A program made the translations under genes and the position numbers. This document shows, piece after piece, positions 25,221-36,041 of a stretch of 64,000 nt of DNA (positions within the stretch are counted from its first letter, which is position 1; each line of letters begins with the position of its first letter). The notes under the pieces were generated by a model, which did no database searches, had not been told where the DNA came from, and saw only the letters and a program-made list of their open reading frames with translations. Location: NCBI GenBank assembly GCA_017744355.1, contig JAGIBK010000008.1, positions 106,732 through 170,731 on the forward strand, given 5' to 3'. The stretch comes from a bacterium (GTDB lineage Bacteria; Cyanobacteriota; Sericytochromatia; S15B-MN24; UBA4093).

Positions 25221-26099
25221 TCAGGCCTTCCCCTTCTGGCCCCAGCGATCGCCGAGCACGTTGGCGGCGAGCACCACCGCGAGGATCCCGAACCCCGGCA
25301 TGGCGATGAGCCACGGGGCGGAGTAGAAGTAGGCTTGCCCGCCCTGCATCATGTTGCCCCAGCTGGGCTCGGGCAGCCGTACCCCCAGGCCGAGGAAGCT
25401 CAGGGCCGCCTCCAGCAAGAGCATGTCGGCGAGCTTGAGGGTCAAGAGCGAGGCGAGGATCGGCATGACGTTGGGGAGCACGTGCTTGGCGAGGATCCAA
25501 GCGTGCGAGGCGCCGGTCGCCTCGGCCGCACCGATGAACTCCTGCTCGCGTACCGAGAGGGCGCTCGCGCGTACCACCCGGGCGATCGCGGTCCAGCCCA
25601 CCAGCCCCAGGGTCAAGACCACCATCCAGGGCGAGGAGGGCAGCACCGCCGCGAGGCCGATGGCCAAGAGCAGGGTCGGGAAGGCCATGACGATCTCGGT
25701 CAGGCGCATGAGTAGAAGATCCACCCAGCCTTTGAAGTAGCCCGAGAGGATGCCGACCGCCCCGCCGATGATTCCCGCGAGCGCCGTGGCCGAGAGGCCC
25801 ACCCACAAGGAGGCCCGGGCGCCGACCAGCCAGCGCGCGAGCACGTCGCGGCCCAGGTCGTCGGTGCCCATGGGGTGCGCCCAGCTCGGCGGCAGGGGCA
25901 TGCCGACCGCATCCAGGCCGTCTAAGAGCTGCGAGAGCGGGTCCCCGTGCCAGACCCAGGGGGCTGCGATCGCAAGCAAGGCGAAGGCAGCGAGGACTCC
26001 CAGGCTCAGGATGGTGGCCGGCGCCATGCGTCGGCGCGCAGCGCCGGGGGCTGCGCCGGCGGACGTGGCGGCATCGGAGGAGAGAGCGGGGGAGGCCAT
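25221..26099 (-). CDS. Peptide/nickel-type ABC transporter permease (DppC/OppC)
   Basis: 292 residues from ATG 26099. N-terminal hydrophobic helix ILSLGVLAAFALLAIAAPWVW, then HPMGTDDLGRDVLARWLVGARASLWVGL, typical of DppC, and the ATPase-contact loop EQEFIGAAEATGASHAWILAKHVLPNVMP. First gene of the operon dppC, DUF1997, solute-binding protein, dppB. The missing ATPases must be supplied from elsewhere. Confidence 0.93.
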   Translation of the reverse strand: MASPALSSDAATSAGAAPGAARRRMAPATILSLGVLAAFALLAIAAPWVWHGDPLSQLLDGLDAVGMPLPPSWAHPMGTDDLGRDVLARWLVGARASLWVGLSATALAGIIGGAVGILSGYFKGWVDLLLMRLTEIVMAFPTLLLAIGLAAVLPSSPWMVVLTLGLVGWTAIARVVRASALSVREQEFIGAAEATGASHAWILAKHVLPNVMPILASLLTLKLADMLLLEAALSFLGLGVRLPEPSWGNMMQGGQAYFYSAPWLIAMPGFGILAVVLAANVLGDRWGQKGKA

Positions 26100-26306
26100 G
26101 CAAACTCTTTCAGCGAGGTGAGCGGGGCGCAAGGCTGCCAACGTAAGGGGTTTGCGGGGGCTTGTCAAGGATCGCCCGCAGCGCCATGGACGAGGCCGAT
26201 TTAGCCGGGATTTTTCAGCTGGATCGGCCTAATGATCGGCTTGCTCGGTGGGTATAGTACCCGGGTGGCGATTACGCCCAGCGAGCGACTTTGGGGGTAT
26301 TCGGGG

Positions 26307-27167
26307 ATGGCCAAGCCGTATCGTCTCTCTGTCTTGATCGGGATATTGGCCCTCGGACTCTCGGCCCTTCCGGCGCGGGCCGAGACCGTGCTGTCGGCCA
26401 AATCGGCCCTGGTGCTCGATGCCATGGGCAACGTCCTCTACGAGCGCAACCCCACGGCCAAGCTGCCTCCCGCGAGCACCACCAAGGTCCTCACGGTGCT
26501 GGTCGCCCTCGAGAGCGCCCACCTGGACGACCCGGTCTCGATCTCGCGCAAGGCCGCCGCCGCCGAGCCCTCCAAGCTCGGCCTCAAGCCCGGCGAGACC
26601 TACACCGTTCGCGAGCTGTGCTACGCCGCCCTCATGAAGTCCGCCAACGACGCCTGCGTGGCGCTGGCCGAGCACATCGCGGGGTCCGAGGCCCAGTTCG
26701 CCGTTCTCATGAATCGTAAGGCACGCTTGCTCGGCGCGCGCGACTCCCACTTCGCCAACTCCAACGGCCTGCCCCACAAGAAGCACTACTCCACCGCCCG
26801 GGACCTGGCCATGATCTTGCAGGCGGCCCTTCAGAACCCGGTCTTCGTCCGGATCGCGACGACGACCTCCATCGAGCTGGAGTGGCCCGGCCATCACCCA
26901 TCGGTGACGGTCCACAACAAGAATCGCCTCTTGACCCAGTACGCCTACCCGGTGCTCGGCAAGACGGGCTACACCCTGGCGGCGCGCCACTGCTACGTGG
27001 GCCAGGCCCAGAGCGAGAACCCGGTCACGGTGGTGCTGTTGGGCAGCCAGAAGCTCTGGCCCGAGGCCCGCAAGCTGCTCGATATCGGGACCCAGGCGGT
27101 CGAGCGCCAGATCGCCGCCGGCGGCGGCCAGGCCGCACGGACGGCGCTCACCCCCGCCTCGTACTGA
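26307..27167 (+). CDS. D-alanyl-D-alanine carboxypeptidase (peptidase S11, DacF/PBP5-like)
   Basis: 286 residues from ATG 26307. A signal peptide (LIGILALGLSALPARA) is followed by the serine penicillin-recognition motifs: PPASTTKVLTVLVAL (SxxK), KSANDACVALAEH (SxN) and GKTGYTLAARHCYVG (KTG). It trims the terminal D-Ala of peptidoglycan peptides in the periplasm. The C-terminal beta domain of PBP5 is absent, as in the shorter DacF-like forms. TATAGT at 26253 is a possible -10. Confidence 0.92.
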   Translation: MAKPYRLSVLIGILALGLSALPARAETVLSAKSALVLDAMGNVLYERNPTAKLPPASTTKVLTVLVALESAHLDDPVSISRKAAAAEPSKLGLKPGETYTVRELCYAALMKSANDACVALAEHIAGSEAQFAVLMNRKARLLGARDSHFANSNGLPHKKHYSTARDLAMILQAALQNPVFVRIATTTSIELEWPGHHPSVTVHNKNRLLTQYAYPVLGKTGYTLAARHCYVGQAQSENPVTVVLLGSQKLWPEARKLLDIGTQAVERQIAAGGGQAARTALTPASY

Positions 27168-27196
27168 GGCCGATCCGTTAACAAGGAAGAACTGAA

Positions 27197-27222
27197 GACG
27201 CCCACGCGGATGCGTGGGCGTC
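27197..27222. terminator. Hairpin between convergent genes
   Basis: GACGCCCACGC-GGAT-GCGTGGGCGTC, an 11-pair perfect stem with tetraloop but without a strong U tract, between the carboxypeptidase and amylase genes. Confidence 0.55.
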
Positions 27223-27274
27223 GATTCGGGATGGTCGTGAGAATCGAGTAGGCCAGAGGCTTTCCTCGGGCTGC

Positions 27275-28777
27275 TTACTTCCGGCGGGCGGGCTCCGGGC
27301 AGAAGATGCGTGCCTGCTTGCCGTCCAGGGAGACCTGGATCGCGCGGTTCGCAACCGTCACGCGCTCCCCGGTGAGCCGATCGACCAGGACCGTTCCGTC
27401 CTTGAGCGTGCTCTCGGCACGCAGGGGGATCTTTCGGTGCTGCGCGTGGGAGTCGTTGTTGAGGGCGACCACCGCCTCGTCGTCGGCCGCCTGGCGCAGG
27501 TAGGCGTAGACCTGGTCGTCCTGCCACATCTCGAGCTGGCGCCCGCGCCTGAGCGCCGTCGAGCCCTTGCGGATGCTGAGCAGCTGCTGGGTGTAGCGGC
27601 GCATGGCCTCGTTGGCCCCCCAGGTCATGTCGCGGCGGTTGTCGGGCTCGGCGCCGCCGCCGAGGGCCACCTCGGTGCCGTAGTAGAGGGTGGGCATCCC
27701 GCGCACCGTCAGCACGCACGCCAGGGCGAGCTTGAGCTTGCTCACGTCGCCGCCCGCCTGCGATAGGAAGCGGGGCACGTCGTGGTTGTCGAGGAACGGA
27801 CTGAGCATGCTCGCGTCCGGGTAGAGGGAGTCCTGGGCGAAGCGATCGCCGAGCCGGCGCATGGAGGCGCCCTTGGCGAAGACGTCGGTCAGGGTGTAGT
27901 AGAGCGGGAAGTCGAAGAGGCTGTCGAACTTGCCCTCACGCTGGTAGCTTGCCATCACGTTGGGATCCCCGTGGAGGATCTCGCCGAGGGTCATGAAGCC
28001 CGCCCCCCTGTCATGGTGCGCGCTGGTGTTGAACTGCTTCCAGAAGCTCTTGGGGACGTGCTTGAGCGCGTCGATCCTAAAGCCGTCGAGGTCGAGGGTC
28101 TTGGCCCAGCCCAGGTAGGTGTCGATCAGGAACTTGGAGACCTCGGGCTTCTCCTGGGCGAAGTCGGGCAGGCCGAACAAAGAGCCGTTCTCGCACCACC
28201 AGGGATCGTCCCAGTTCTGGATGTCGCCGTGCTCATGGAAAAAGCCGCGATAGGCGGGAGCCTGCTTGGGGAAGGCGTAGCCCGCTTGGTTGCAGACCAC
28301 GTCCAGGAGGACCTTCATCCCCTTCCGGTGGGCCTTGGTCGTCAGCTCCTTGGCCTTCTCGAGGGAGCCGAGGTGCTCGTCGATCTTGGCGAAGTCCTTG
28401 GTCCAGTAGCCGTGGTAGCCCCACAGGCCGGTCTTCTCGAGCTGGTCGTCGTCGTTGTCGAGCACCGGCGAGATCCAGAGGGTGGTGACGCCCAGGTCCG
28501 CCAGGTAGTCGAGCTTGTCGATCAGGCCCTGCAGGTCGCCGCCGTGGTAGGCGGTCGGGTTCGAGCGGTCCACGTTGAAGTCGTTGGTGCGATCGCCGTT
28601 GTTGAAGCGATCGAGAAAGGCGAAGTAGACGACCTCGTCCTTCCAGGGCTGGATCGCGCGCTGCTGGGCCTGCACCTCGCTCCCGGCGCGCTGGGCGTTC
28701 GGGATGCCGACGCCGGGCAGGGCGCAGCCCACCAGCGTGGCGCAGGTCATGAGGCTCAGCAGGAGGCGGTGCTTCAA
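27275..28777 (-). CDS. Lipoprotein alpha-amylase family glycoside hydrolase (GH13)
   Basis: 500 residues from TTG at 28777, preceded by GAGGAT. A lipobox (LVGC) follows the hydrophobic start LLLSLMTCATLVGC, so the enzyme is probably anchored to a membrane outside the cytoplasm. The barrel motifs are VVYFAFLDRFNNGD, LDVVCNQAG (region I, with Cys-Asn-Gln in place of the usual NH), LDGFRIDALKHV (nucleophile Asp), GEIL (acid/base Glu) and LDNHD (transition-state Asp). DRFNNGD and YHGGDLQGLIDKLDYL are typical of GH13 amylase/neopullulanase-like enzymes. The usual NH of region I is altered, so specificity is uncertain. Confidence 0.88.
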   Translation of the reverse strand: MKHRLLLSLMTCATLVGCALPGVGIPNAQRAGSEVQAQQRAIQPWKDEVVYFAFLDRFNNGDRTNDFNVDRSNPTAYHGGDLQGLIDKLDYLADLGVTTLWISPVLDNDDDQLEKTGLWGYHGYWTKDFAKIDEHLGSLEKAKELTTKAHRKGMKVLLDVVCNQAGYAFPKQAPAYRGFFHEHGDIQNWDDPWWCENGSLFGLPDFAQEKPEVSKFLIDTYLGWAKTLDLDGFRIDALKHVPKSFWKQFNTSAHHDRGAGFMTLGEILHGDPNVMASYQREGKFDSLFDFPLYYTLTDVFAKGASMRRLGDRFAQDSLYPDASMLSPFLDNHDVPRFLSQAGGDVSKLKLALACVLTVRGMPTLYYGTEVALGGGAEPDNRRDMTWGANEAMRRYTQQLLSIRKGSTALRRGRQLEMWQDDQVYAYLRQAADDEAVVALNNDSHAQHRKIPLRAESTLKDGTVLVDRLTGERVTVANRAIQVSLDGKQARIFCPEPARRK

Positions 28778-28917
28778 CGCGGGATCCTCGTCGATTCGGC
28801 AAGGGGATCTAAGAGTGGTTGATCGTTTTATCGGATCGAGAAGAGGGATCTTGCTTAGGCCGAGGTGGTGCTGGGTTGAAGGCGGGCTCCACTCCCAGGG
28901 GCTTTCAGGGGCCATGC

Positions 28918-29006
28918 TATAATACGTCGCACGGTCGGATCGTCTCGTTTTCTGACCGTGGGAAAGGAATCTCGCGGGAGAACAGAGTCCCGCAAGGAGG
29001 ATCCTG
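28918..29006 (+). promoter_or_regulatory. Promoter and structured leader of the CorC/HCC gene
   Basis: TATAAT at 28918-28923 without a convincing -35. The leader can form two hairpins: CACGGTC with GACCGTG, and GCGGGA with TCCCGC, the second ending just before AAGGAGG (28994-29000). The rest of 28778-28917 holds no gene I can support. Confidence 0.5.
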
Positions 29007-30293
29007 ATTTTAACGCCTGCTCTAGCGGGGTTGGTCCTCGCAGTGGCGCTGCTCTTCTCCGGGCTCTTCTCGGCCGCCGAGACGGCCCTGATGTCGTTGA
29101 ACCGCGCCAGGCTCCGCTCTCGCCTGGACGAGGGTGATCCCGGTGCCAAGCTCGTCTCGGCCCTGATCAAGCAGCCTCGTTACCTGCTCTCCACCATTCT
29201 CTTGGGCAACACCCTCGCCATCATCACGGGGACGGTCTTTGGGACCATCCTCGTCGCCGAGTGGGTGCAGGAGTTCGGGGGCCGCTCGGCGGCGCTCTCC
29301 ATCGTCGCGTTGACCCTGCTCATCGTCGTGGTCGGCGAGATCATCCCCAAGTCCATCGCCGCGGCCAAGCCCGAGCAGGTGGCCTTCGCGATCGCCGCCC
29401 CCATCCGCCTGGCGGTTTTGCTGTTGCGGCCGGTGATCACGGCCCTGCTCTACATCACCACTCCCCTCATTCGCTTGCTCGGTGCCCACGAGGCCCTGGC
29501 GGCGCCCCGCTACACCGAGGACGAGCTGCGGATGCTGCTCGAGATCGGCCACGAGCAGGGCGTCATCGAGGAGGACGAGTCGGATCTGGTCTCGTCGGCC
29601 CTGGCCTTCGACGACACCCGGGTCAGCGCCATCCTCACCCCGCGCGTCGACATGGTGGCGGTCCACGAGCAGATGCCCCTTTCCGAGCTCGTGGCGCTCA
29701 TCGCCGAAGAGGGCTACTCGCGCATGCCCGTCTACCGGGAGTCGGTCGACGACATCGTGGGGGTGCTCCACGCCCGCGACGCCCTCTTGGCCGCGGCGCG
29801 CCAGGAGCCCTTCATCATCTCCGAGCGCATGCACCCGGCCTACTTCGTGCCCGAGAGCCGGCCCCTCAACGAGCTCTTACGCGAGATGCAGCACGAGGAG
29901 ATCCAGCTGGCCGTCGTCAACGACGAGTACGGCGGCACCGCCGGCCTCGTCACGGTCGAGGACATCCTCGAGCAGATCGTCGGCGAGATCCGCGACGAGT
30001 ACGACGAAGAGCTCGCCCCGGTCCGACCGGTCTCCCCCGGCCTCGCGGTGGTCGACTCCATGGCCGGCATCGAGGAGGTCAACGAGACCCTCGGCATCGA
30101 TTTGCCCATGGACGGCTATCAGACCATCGGGGGATTGGTCATCAACAAGCTGGGACGCGTGGCCAAGGTGGGCGACGTGATCCGGCTGCCGGGCATCTCG
30201 ATCACCGTCAAGGCCGTGAAGGGAATCCGGATCCAGCAGGTGCTGATCGAGCATCCCATCGACCTGCCGCTGGCCGTCGAAGAAGAGGTCTAG
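29007..30293 (+). CDS. CorC/HlyC (HCC) family membrane protein with CBS pair
   Basis: About 428 residues. Architecture: DUF21 membrane domain (GLVLAVALLFSGLFSAAETALMSLNRARL and three further helices), two CBS domains (residues about 215-330), and a C-terminal CorC_HlyC domain (TIGGLVINKLGRVAKVGDVIRLPGISITVKAVKG). Relatives act in Mg2+ or Co2+ export or tolerance. The start is unusual: the perfect AAGGAGG at 28994-29000 sits six bases before ATT at 29007, in frame; CTG at 29004 and TTG at 29031 are alternatives. ATT gives an N-terminus typical of the family. Confidence 0.88.
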   Translation: MLTPALAGLVLAVALLFSGLFSAAETALMSLNRARLRSRLDEGDPGAKLVSALIKQPRYLLSTILLGNTLAIITGTVFGTILVAEWVQEFGGRSAALSIVALTLLIVVVGEIIPKSIAAAKPEQVAFAIAAPIRLAVLLLRPVITALLYITTPLIRLLGAHEALAAPRYTEDELRMLLEIGHEQGVIEEDESDLVSSALAFDDTRVSAILTPRVDMVAVHEQMPLSELVALIAEEGYSRMPVYRESVDDIVGVLHARDALLAAARQEPFIISERMHPAYFVPESRPLNELLREMQHEEIQLAVVNDEYGGTAGLVTVEDILEQIVGEIRDEYDEELAPVRPVSPGLAVVDSMAGIEEVNETLGIDLPMDGYQTIGGLVINKLGRVAKVGDVIRLPGISITVKAVKGIRIQQVLIEHPIDLPLAVEEEV

Positions 30294-30384
30294 CTCCGTC
30301 GCGCGAGGGAACCTTTCGTTTGCCCGCTTCGTCAGACGGGTATACCAGAGGCACAGACCGCTTTGACGTGAGGAGCCCGGGGAA

Positions 30385-31380
30385 GTGAACAAGCTGCGTA
30401 ACACCTTTGTTGCTATCGGCGTCGCCTGCGGCGTCCTGGCGGCCCTCCCCGCATGGGCCGGCCAGCTCAAGGACGGGATCTCGGCGGTCGAGCGCAAGGA
30501 CTTTGGCCGCGCCCGCGACCTGCTCGAAAGCTACACCAAGCGTTTCCCCAACGATCCGCGCCCCTACTACTACCTGGCCAAGTGCTACGAGAGCTGGTTC
30601 CAGATCACCAAGGTCGACGAGTCCCTGCGCACCTACCGGGTCCTCAACGAGAAGCGCACCCGCATCCTCTTGACCCTCGAGGGGGCCGATTCGGTGCCGG
30701 TCTACCGCGCCATGCTCCAGGACGACCCTTCCGACGTCTCGGCGCGCATGCTGCTCATCGTCTCCCTCTTGCAGAACAACGTCGGGATGATGGCCATGGC
30801 CGAGTTGCAGGCCCTGCCCCGTGAGTCGGTGCCCGCGGGCCTCGAGGACGTGTATCAGGCCATGTGGGGGGCCCTGTACCAGATGCAGGGCAACTACGAG
30901 CAGGCCCGGGCCGCCTTCAAGGAGGCCTGGCGCCTCAACATCAACCACCCCCTGCCCGCGGTCAAGCTCGCCGAGATCGATCGCCAGGAGCGCGACCAGT
31001 TCCAGAAGCAGACCACCACGGTGGTCTTCGACCAGTCCGAGAAGGCCGATCGCCGCAGCTTCGACTTGACCTTCAAGCTCGGCAAGGACCTGCTCGACGA
31101 GGGCAACTTCAGCGGCGCCATCGAGGCCTTGGGCCAGGCGCTCGCCCTCAAGGCCGATCACCCCGAGACCAAGCGCCTGATGGGAGTCGCCAAGCAGAAG
31201 GGCGCCGAGGACAGCTACCAGAAGGGCCTCGCCTTCCTCAAGGAGCAGAAGTACGCGGCGGCCTACGACTCCTTCCAGGAGGCGCTCAAGTTCGACCCGC
31301 AGTTCGCCAAGGCCCAGTTCGCGGCTCAGGACGCCAAGCTCAAGGCCGACGCCCAGGAGCGCGAGGCCGGAAACCAGTAA
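30385..31380 (+). CDS. Secreted TPR-repeat protein
   Basis: 331 residues from GTG at 30385. A signal peptide (VAIGVACGVLAALPAWA) precedes tetratricopeptide repeats: KDGISAVERKDFGRARDLLESYTKRFPNDPRPYYYLAKCYESW, LYQMQGNYEQARAAFKEAWRLNINHP, LLDEGNFSGAIEALGQALALKADHPETKRLMG and FLKEQKYAAAYDSFQEALKFDPQF. It is probably a periplasmic scaffold. It follows the HCC gene at 91 bases with TATACC at about 30339 as a weak -10. No enzymatic domain seen. Confidence 0.85.
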   Translation: MNKLRNTFVAIGVACGVLAALPAWAGQLKDGISAVERKDFGRARDLLESYTKRFPNDPRPYYYLAKCYESWFQITKVDESLRTYRVLNEKRTRILLTLEGADSVPVYRAMLQDDPSDVSARMLLIVSLLQNNVGMMAMAELQALPRESVPAGLEDVYQAMWGALYQMQGNYEQARAAFKEAWRLNINHPLPAVKLAEIDRQERDQFQKQTTTVVFDQSEKADRRSFDLTFKLGKDLLDEGNFSGAIEALGQALALKADHPETKRLMGVAKQKGAEDSYQKGLAFLKEQKYAAAYDSFQEALKFDPQFAKAQFAAQDAKLKADAQEREAGNQ

Positions 31381-31397
31381 CGCCATCCTTTCAAGCC

Positions 31398-31431
31398 CGA
31401 GGGCCCCGGCGGTTTACCGCCGGGGCCCTCG
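31398..31431. terminator. Bidirectional intrinsic terminator
   Basis: CGAGGGCCCCGGCGG-TTTA-CCGCCGGGGCCCTCG followed by TCTTGTTT, a perfect 15-pair stem between the convergent TPR and ppdK genes. Confidence 0.9.
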
Positions 31432-31439
31432 TCTTGTTT

Positions 31440-34124
<2,685 letters not shown>

Positions 34125-34191
34125 GGCGTGGGTTGTCTCCTTTGTCAAACGTCGCGGCCGTCTCCATTGACGGCCGCGACGCGGTGGTGCT

Positions 34192-35019
34192 CTAGACGTA
34201 GGTTTCCTTGCGCTGGGTGAGCTCGAGGATCTCGCTGGCGGTCTCCTCGATGGCCTTGTTGGTGACGTCTACCACCGGGCAGCGCAGGCGGCGGAAGATC
34301 TGGTGGGCGTAGTCGATCTCTTGCGAGATGCGCTCTTCGCTGGCGTACGAGGCGCTCGACGTGAGCCCGAGGCTCGTCAGACGGGCGGTGCGGATCTCGT
34401 GCAGGACCTCGGCGTTGAGGTTGAGCCCGATGACCTTGCCCGGCGGCAGTTCGAACAGCTCCTTGGGCGGGGCGACGTTGAAGACGAGGGGGACGTTGGA
34501 GGCCTTGATCCCCCGGTTCTGGGCCAGGTACATGCAGGTGGGGGTCTTGGAGGTGCGCGAGACGCCGACCAGGACGAGATCCGCCAGCATCAGGCCCTTG
34601 GGGTCCTTGCCGTCGTCGTACTTGATGGCGAAGTCGATGGCCTCCATCCGGTTGAAGTACTTTTCGTCGCGCAGCTGCAGCAGGCCCGTCTCGAAGCGCG
34701 GCGCCACCTTGAGGACCTCGGAGAGGGTCCCGATGAGGCTGCCGAGCAGATCGACGGTGGGGATGGCGTGGCGCAGGGCCTCGGCCTCGAGGGCCTCGCG
34801 CAGGGCCGGCTCGACCAGGGTGTAGGCGATGATGCTGGGGCTCTGGACGGCCAGCTTGAAGACGTCCTCGAGCTGCGCCAGGTCGCGCACCCGGGGCAGG
34901 CGGGTCAGCTTGAGGTTCTGGCCCTTGAACTGGAGCGCGGCCGCGCGGGCGACGTGCTCGGCCGTCTCGCCGCTGGCGTCCGAAACCGTGTAGACCGTGA
35001 GCGTCGTCGAGTCGCTGAT
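34192..35019 (-). CDS. Pyruvate, phosphate dikinase regulatory protein (bifunctional kinase/phosphorylase, DUF299)
   Basis: 275 residues if translation begins at the ATC at 35019; the first ATG or GTG-type start (34890) would remove about 43 conserved residues. Reading from 35019 gives ISDSTTLTVYTVSDASGETAEHVARAAALQF, the usual N-terminus. AAGAGGAGGG (35036-35027) lies seven to eight bases before the ATC. The P-loop is GVSRTSKTPTCMYLAQ. The protein phosphorylates and dephosphorylates the catalytic-domain Thr of PpdK (or acts on PEP synthase). CTG or GTC codons further upstream cannot be excluded as starts. Confidence 0.9.
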   Translation of the reverse strand: MSDSTTLTVYTVSDASGETAEHVARAAALQFKGQNLKLTRLPRVRDLAQLEDVFKLAVQSPSIIAYTLVEPALREALEAEALRHAIPTVDLLGSLIGTLSEVLKVAPRFETGLLQLRDEKYFNRMEAIDFAIKYDDGKDPKGLMLADLVLVGVSRTSKTPTCMYLAQNRGIKASNVPLVFNVAPPKELFELPPGKVIGLNLNAEVLHEIRTARLTSLGLTSSASYASEERISQEIDYAHQIFRRLRCPVVDVTNKAIEETASEILELTQRKETYV

Positions 35020-35077
35020 GGGGAGGCCCTCCTCTTGGTTGACCGGCGCACGGCGCGTCGTTGTCGCCGTCAGGGGA

Positions 35078-35086
35078 ATTATAACA
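35078..35086 (-). promoter_or_regulatory. Extended -10 promoter of the PDRP-ppdK operon
   Basis: Minus-strand TGTTATAAT: a perfect -10 with the TG extension one base upstream; no good -35 is visible. Initiation near 35071 gives a leader of about 50 bases. Confidence 0.55.
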
Positions 35087-35135
35087 CCGCGCTTGCGCGA
35101 TGGGGGAAGCGGCCTTTGCTGAGCCCGCCCTTCCC

Positions 35136-36041
35136 TTATTGCCGGAAGAGGGAGGCCTTGATGGTGGCCGGGGCATTGACGATGTTGAGCTTGACGCGCA
35201 GGGAACCGGTCGCCTGGAAAGGGCTGAAAGGAGCGGTGATCAGGTAGTTCCCCTCGCGCAGGTCCTGGAAGGTGTCGATGGGGGTCTCGCCGAAGGGGCG
35301 ATCGTAGTTGGCCGAGGTCTTGGCGTAGAGGGTGAGTTCGAAGTTGTCCTTTTGAAGGCCGGCCACCCCCTTGCCGTCGGGCGTGGTGACCTTGAACCGG
35401 AGGGTGGCGATTGTCGGGGTGTCGAACGTGAGCTTATCGGTCTCCACCTGGGGCAGCAGCGTCAAGGTATGCGGCTGAGATTCGCTCCGCTGCTTGACCA
35501 TGCAGCCGGGAAAGACGTTCGGGTCCCGGCTTGTCACTTTGAGGCTGCCGGTCGCGCCGATCGGAAAGTGGAACTCGAGCCATCCTTGGGCCATGGTGAT
35601 CCGGGTCGCCGGGGTCGAGCCGAGGCTTGCGTTCAGCAAAGGGAGCAAGCTCTCGGTGTCGTTGTACAGGACGTGGGTGGCTTCGGCCCAGGGGGTCAGG
35701 ACGTACGCGTTCGCCGCTCCGTTCTCGGCGGCCTTGACGCTGCCGTGCCGCTCGCTCGAGGCGGGGAGGCTTGCCGATGCGGCGGCGGCGAGGAGCTTGA
35801 AGGGCTCCAGCACCAAGGAGGGGTCGCCTTCCTCGAAGGCCTGCTGCACGGCGAGGTAGGCGGCCGGCGTGAGCGTGAGATCGCCGAGCGTGGCGTTGAG
35901 GGCGCCCTGGACCGCGCGCGAGGAGGCTTCGGGGGCCTGGGCGGGCCCCGTTCCGCTCGGCGGCGGCGACTGGCAGCCTGCGAGGGCGGCTACAGCGAGC
36001 AATCCGAGCAGGGTGGGGGAGTATCGATGGGCGCGCATCAT
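35136..36041 (-). CDS. Lipoprotein, paralogue A of a three-gene tandem family
   Basis: 301 residues, starting ATGATG at 36041, which overlaps the stop of paralogue B. Lipobox LAGC after a hydrophobic start. The middle contains EATHVLYNDTES, LGSTPATRITMAQ and FHFPIGATGSLKVTS; the C-terminus contains VTTPDGKGVAGLQKDNFELTLY, EGNYLITAPFSPFQATGSLRVKLNIVNAP. The same ordered motifs occur in the two genes upstream. The C-terminal part resembles Ig-like domains with a D-x-x-G-x-x-V-x-G-L-x-x-x-(D/N)-F motif. Function unknown; surface or periplasmic. Confidence 0.85.
   Translation of the reverse strand: MMRAHRYSPTLLGLLAVAALAGCQSPPPSGTGPAQAPEASSRAVQGALNATLGDLTLTPAAYLAVQQAFEEGDPSLVLEPFKLLAAAASASLPASSERHGSVKAAENGAANAYVLTPWAEATHVLYNDTESLLPLLNASLGSTPATRITMAQGWLEFHFPIGATGSLKVTSRDPNVFPGCMVKQRSESQPHTLTLLPQVETDKLTFDTPTIATLRFKVTTPDGKGVAGLQKDNFELTLYAKTSANYDRPFGETPIDTFQDLREGNYLITAPFSPFQATGSLRVKLNIVNAPATIKASLFRQ

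Noticed and set aside
28778..29170. N-terminal extension of the amylase gene up to 29170
   Set aside because: It would cross the promoter and start of the divergent HCC gene; the TTG at 28777 with GAGGAT and a lipobox is the better start.
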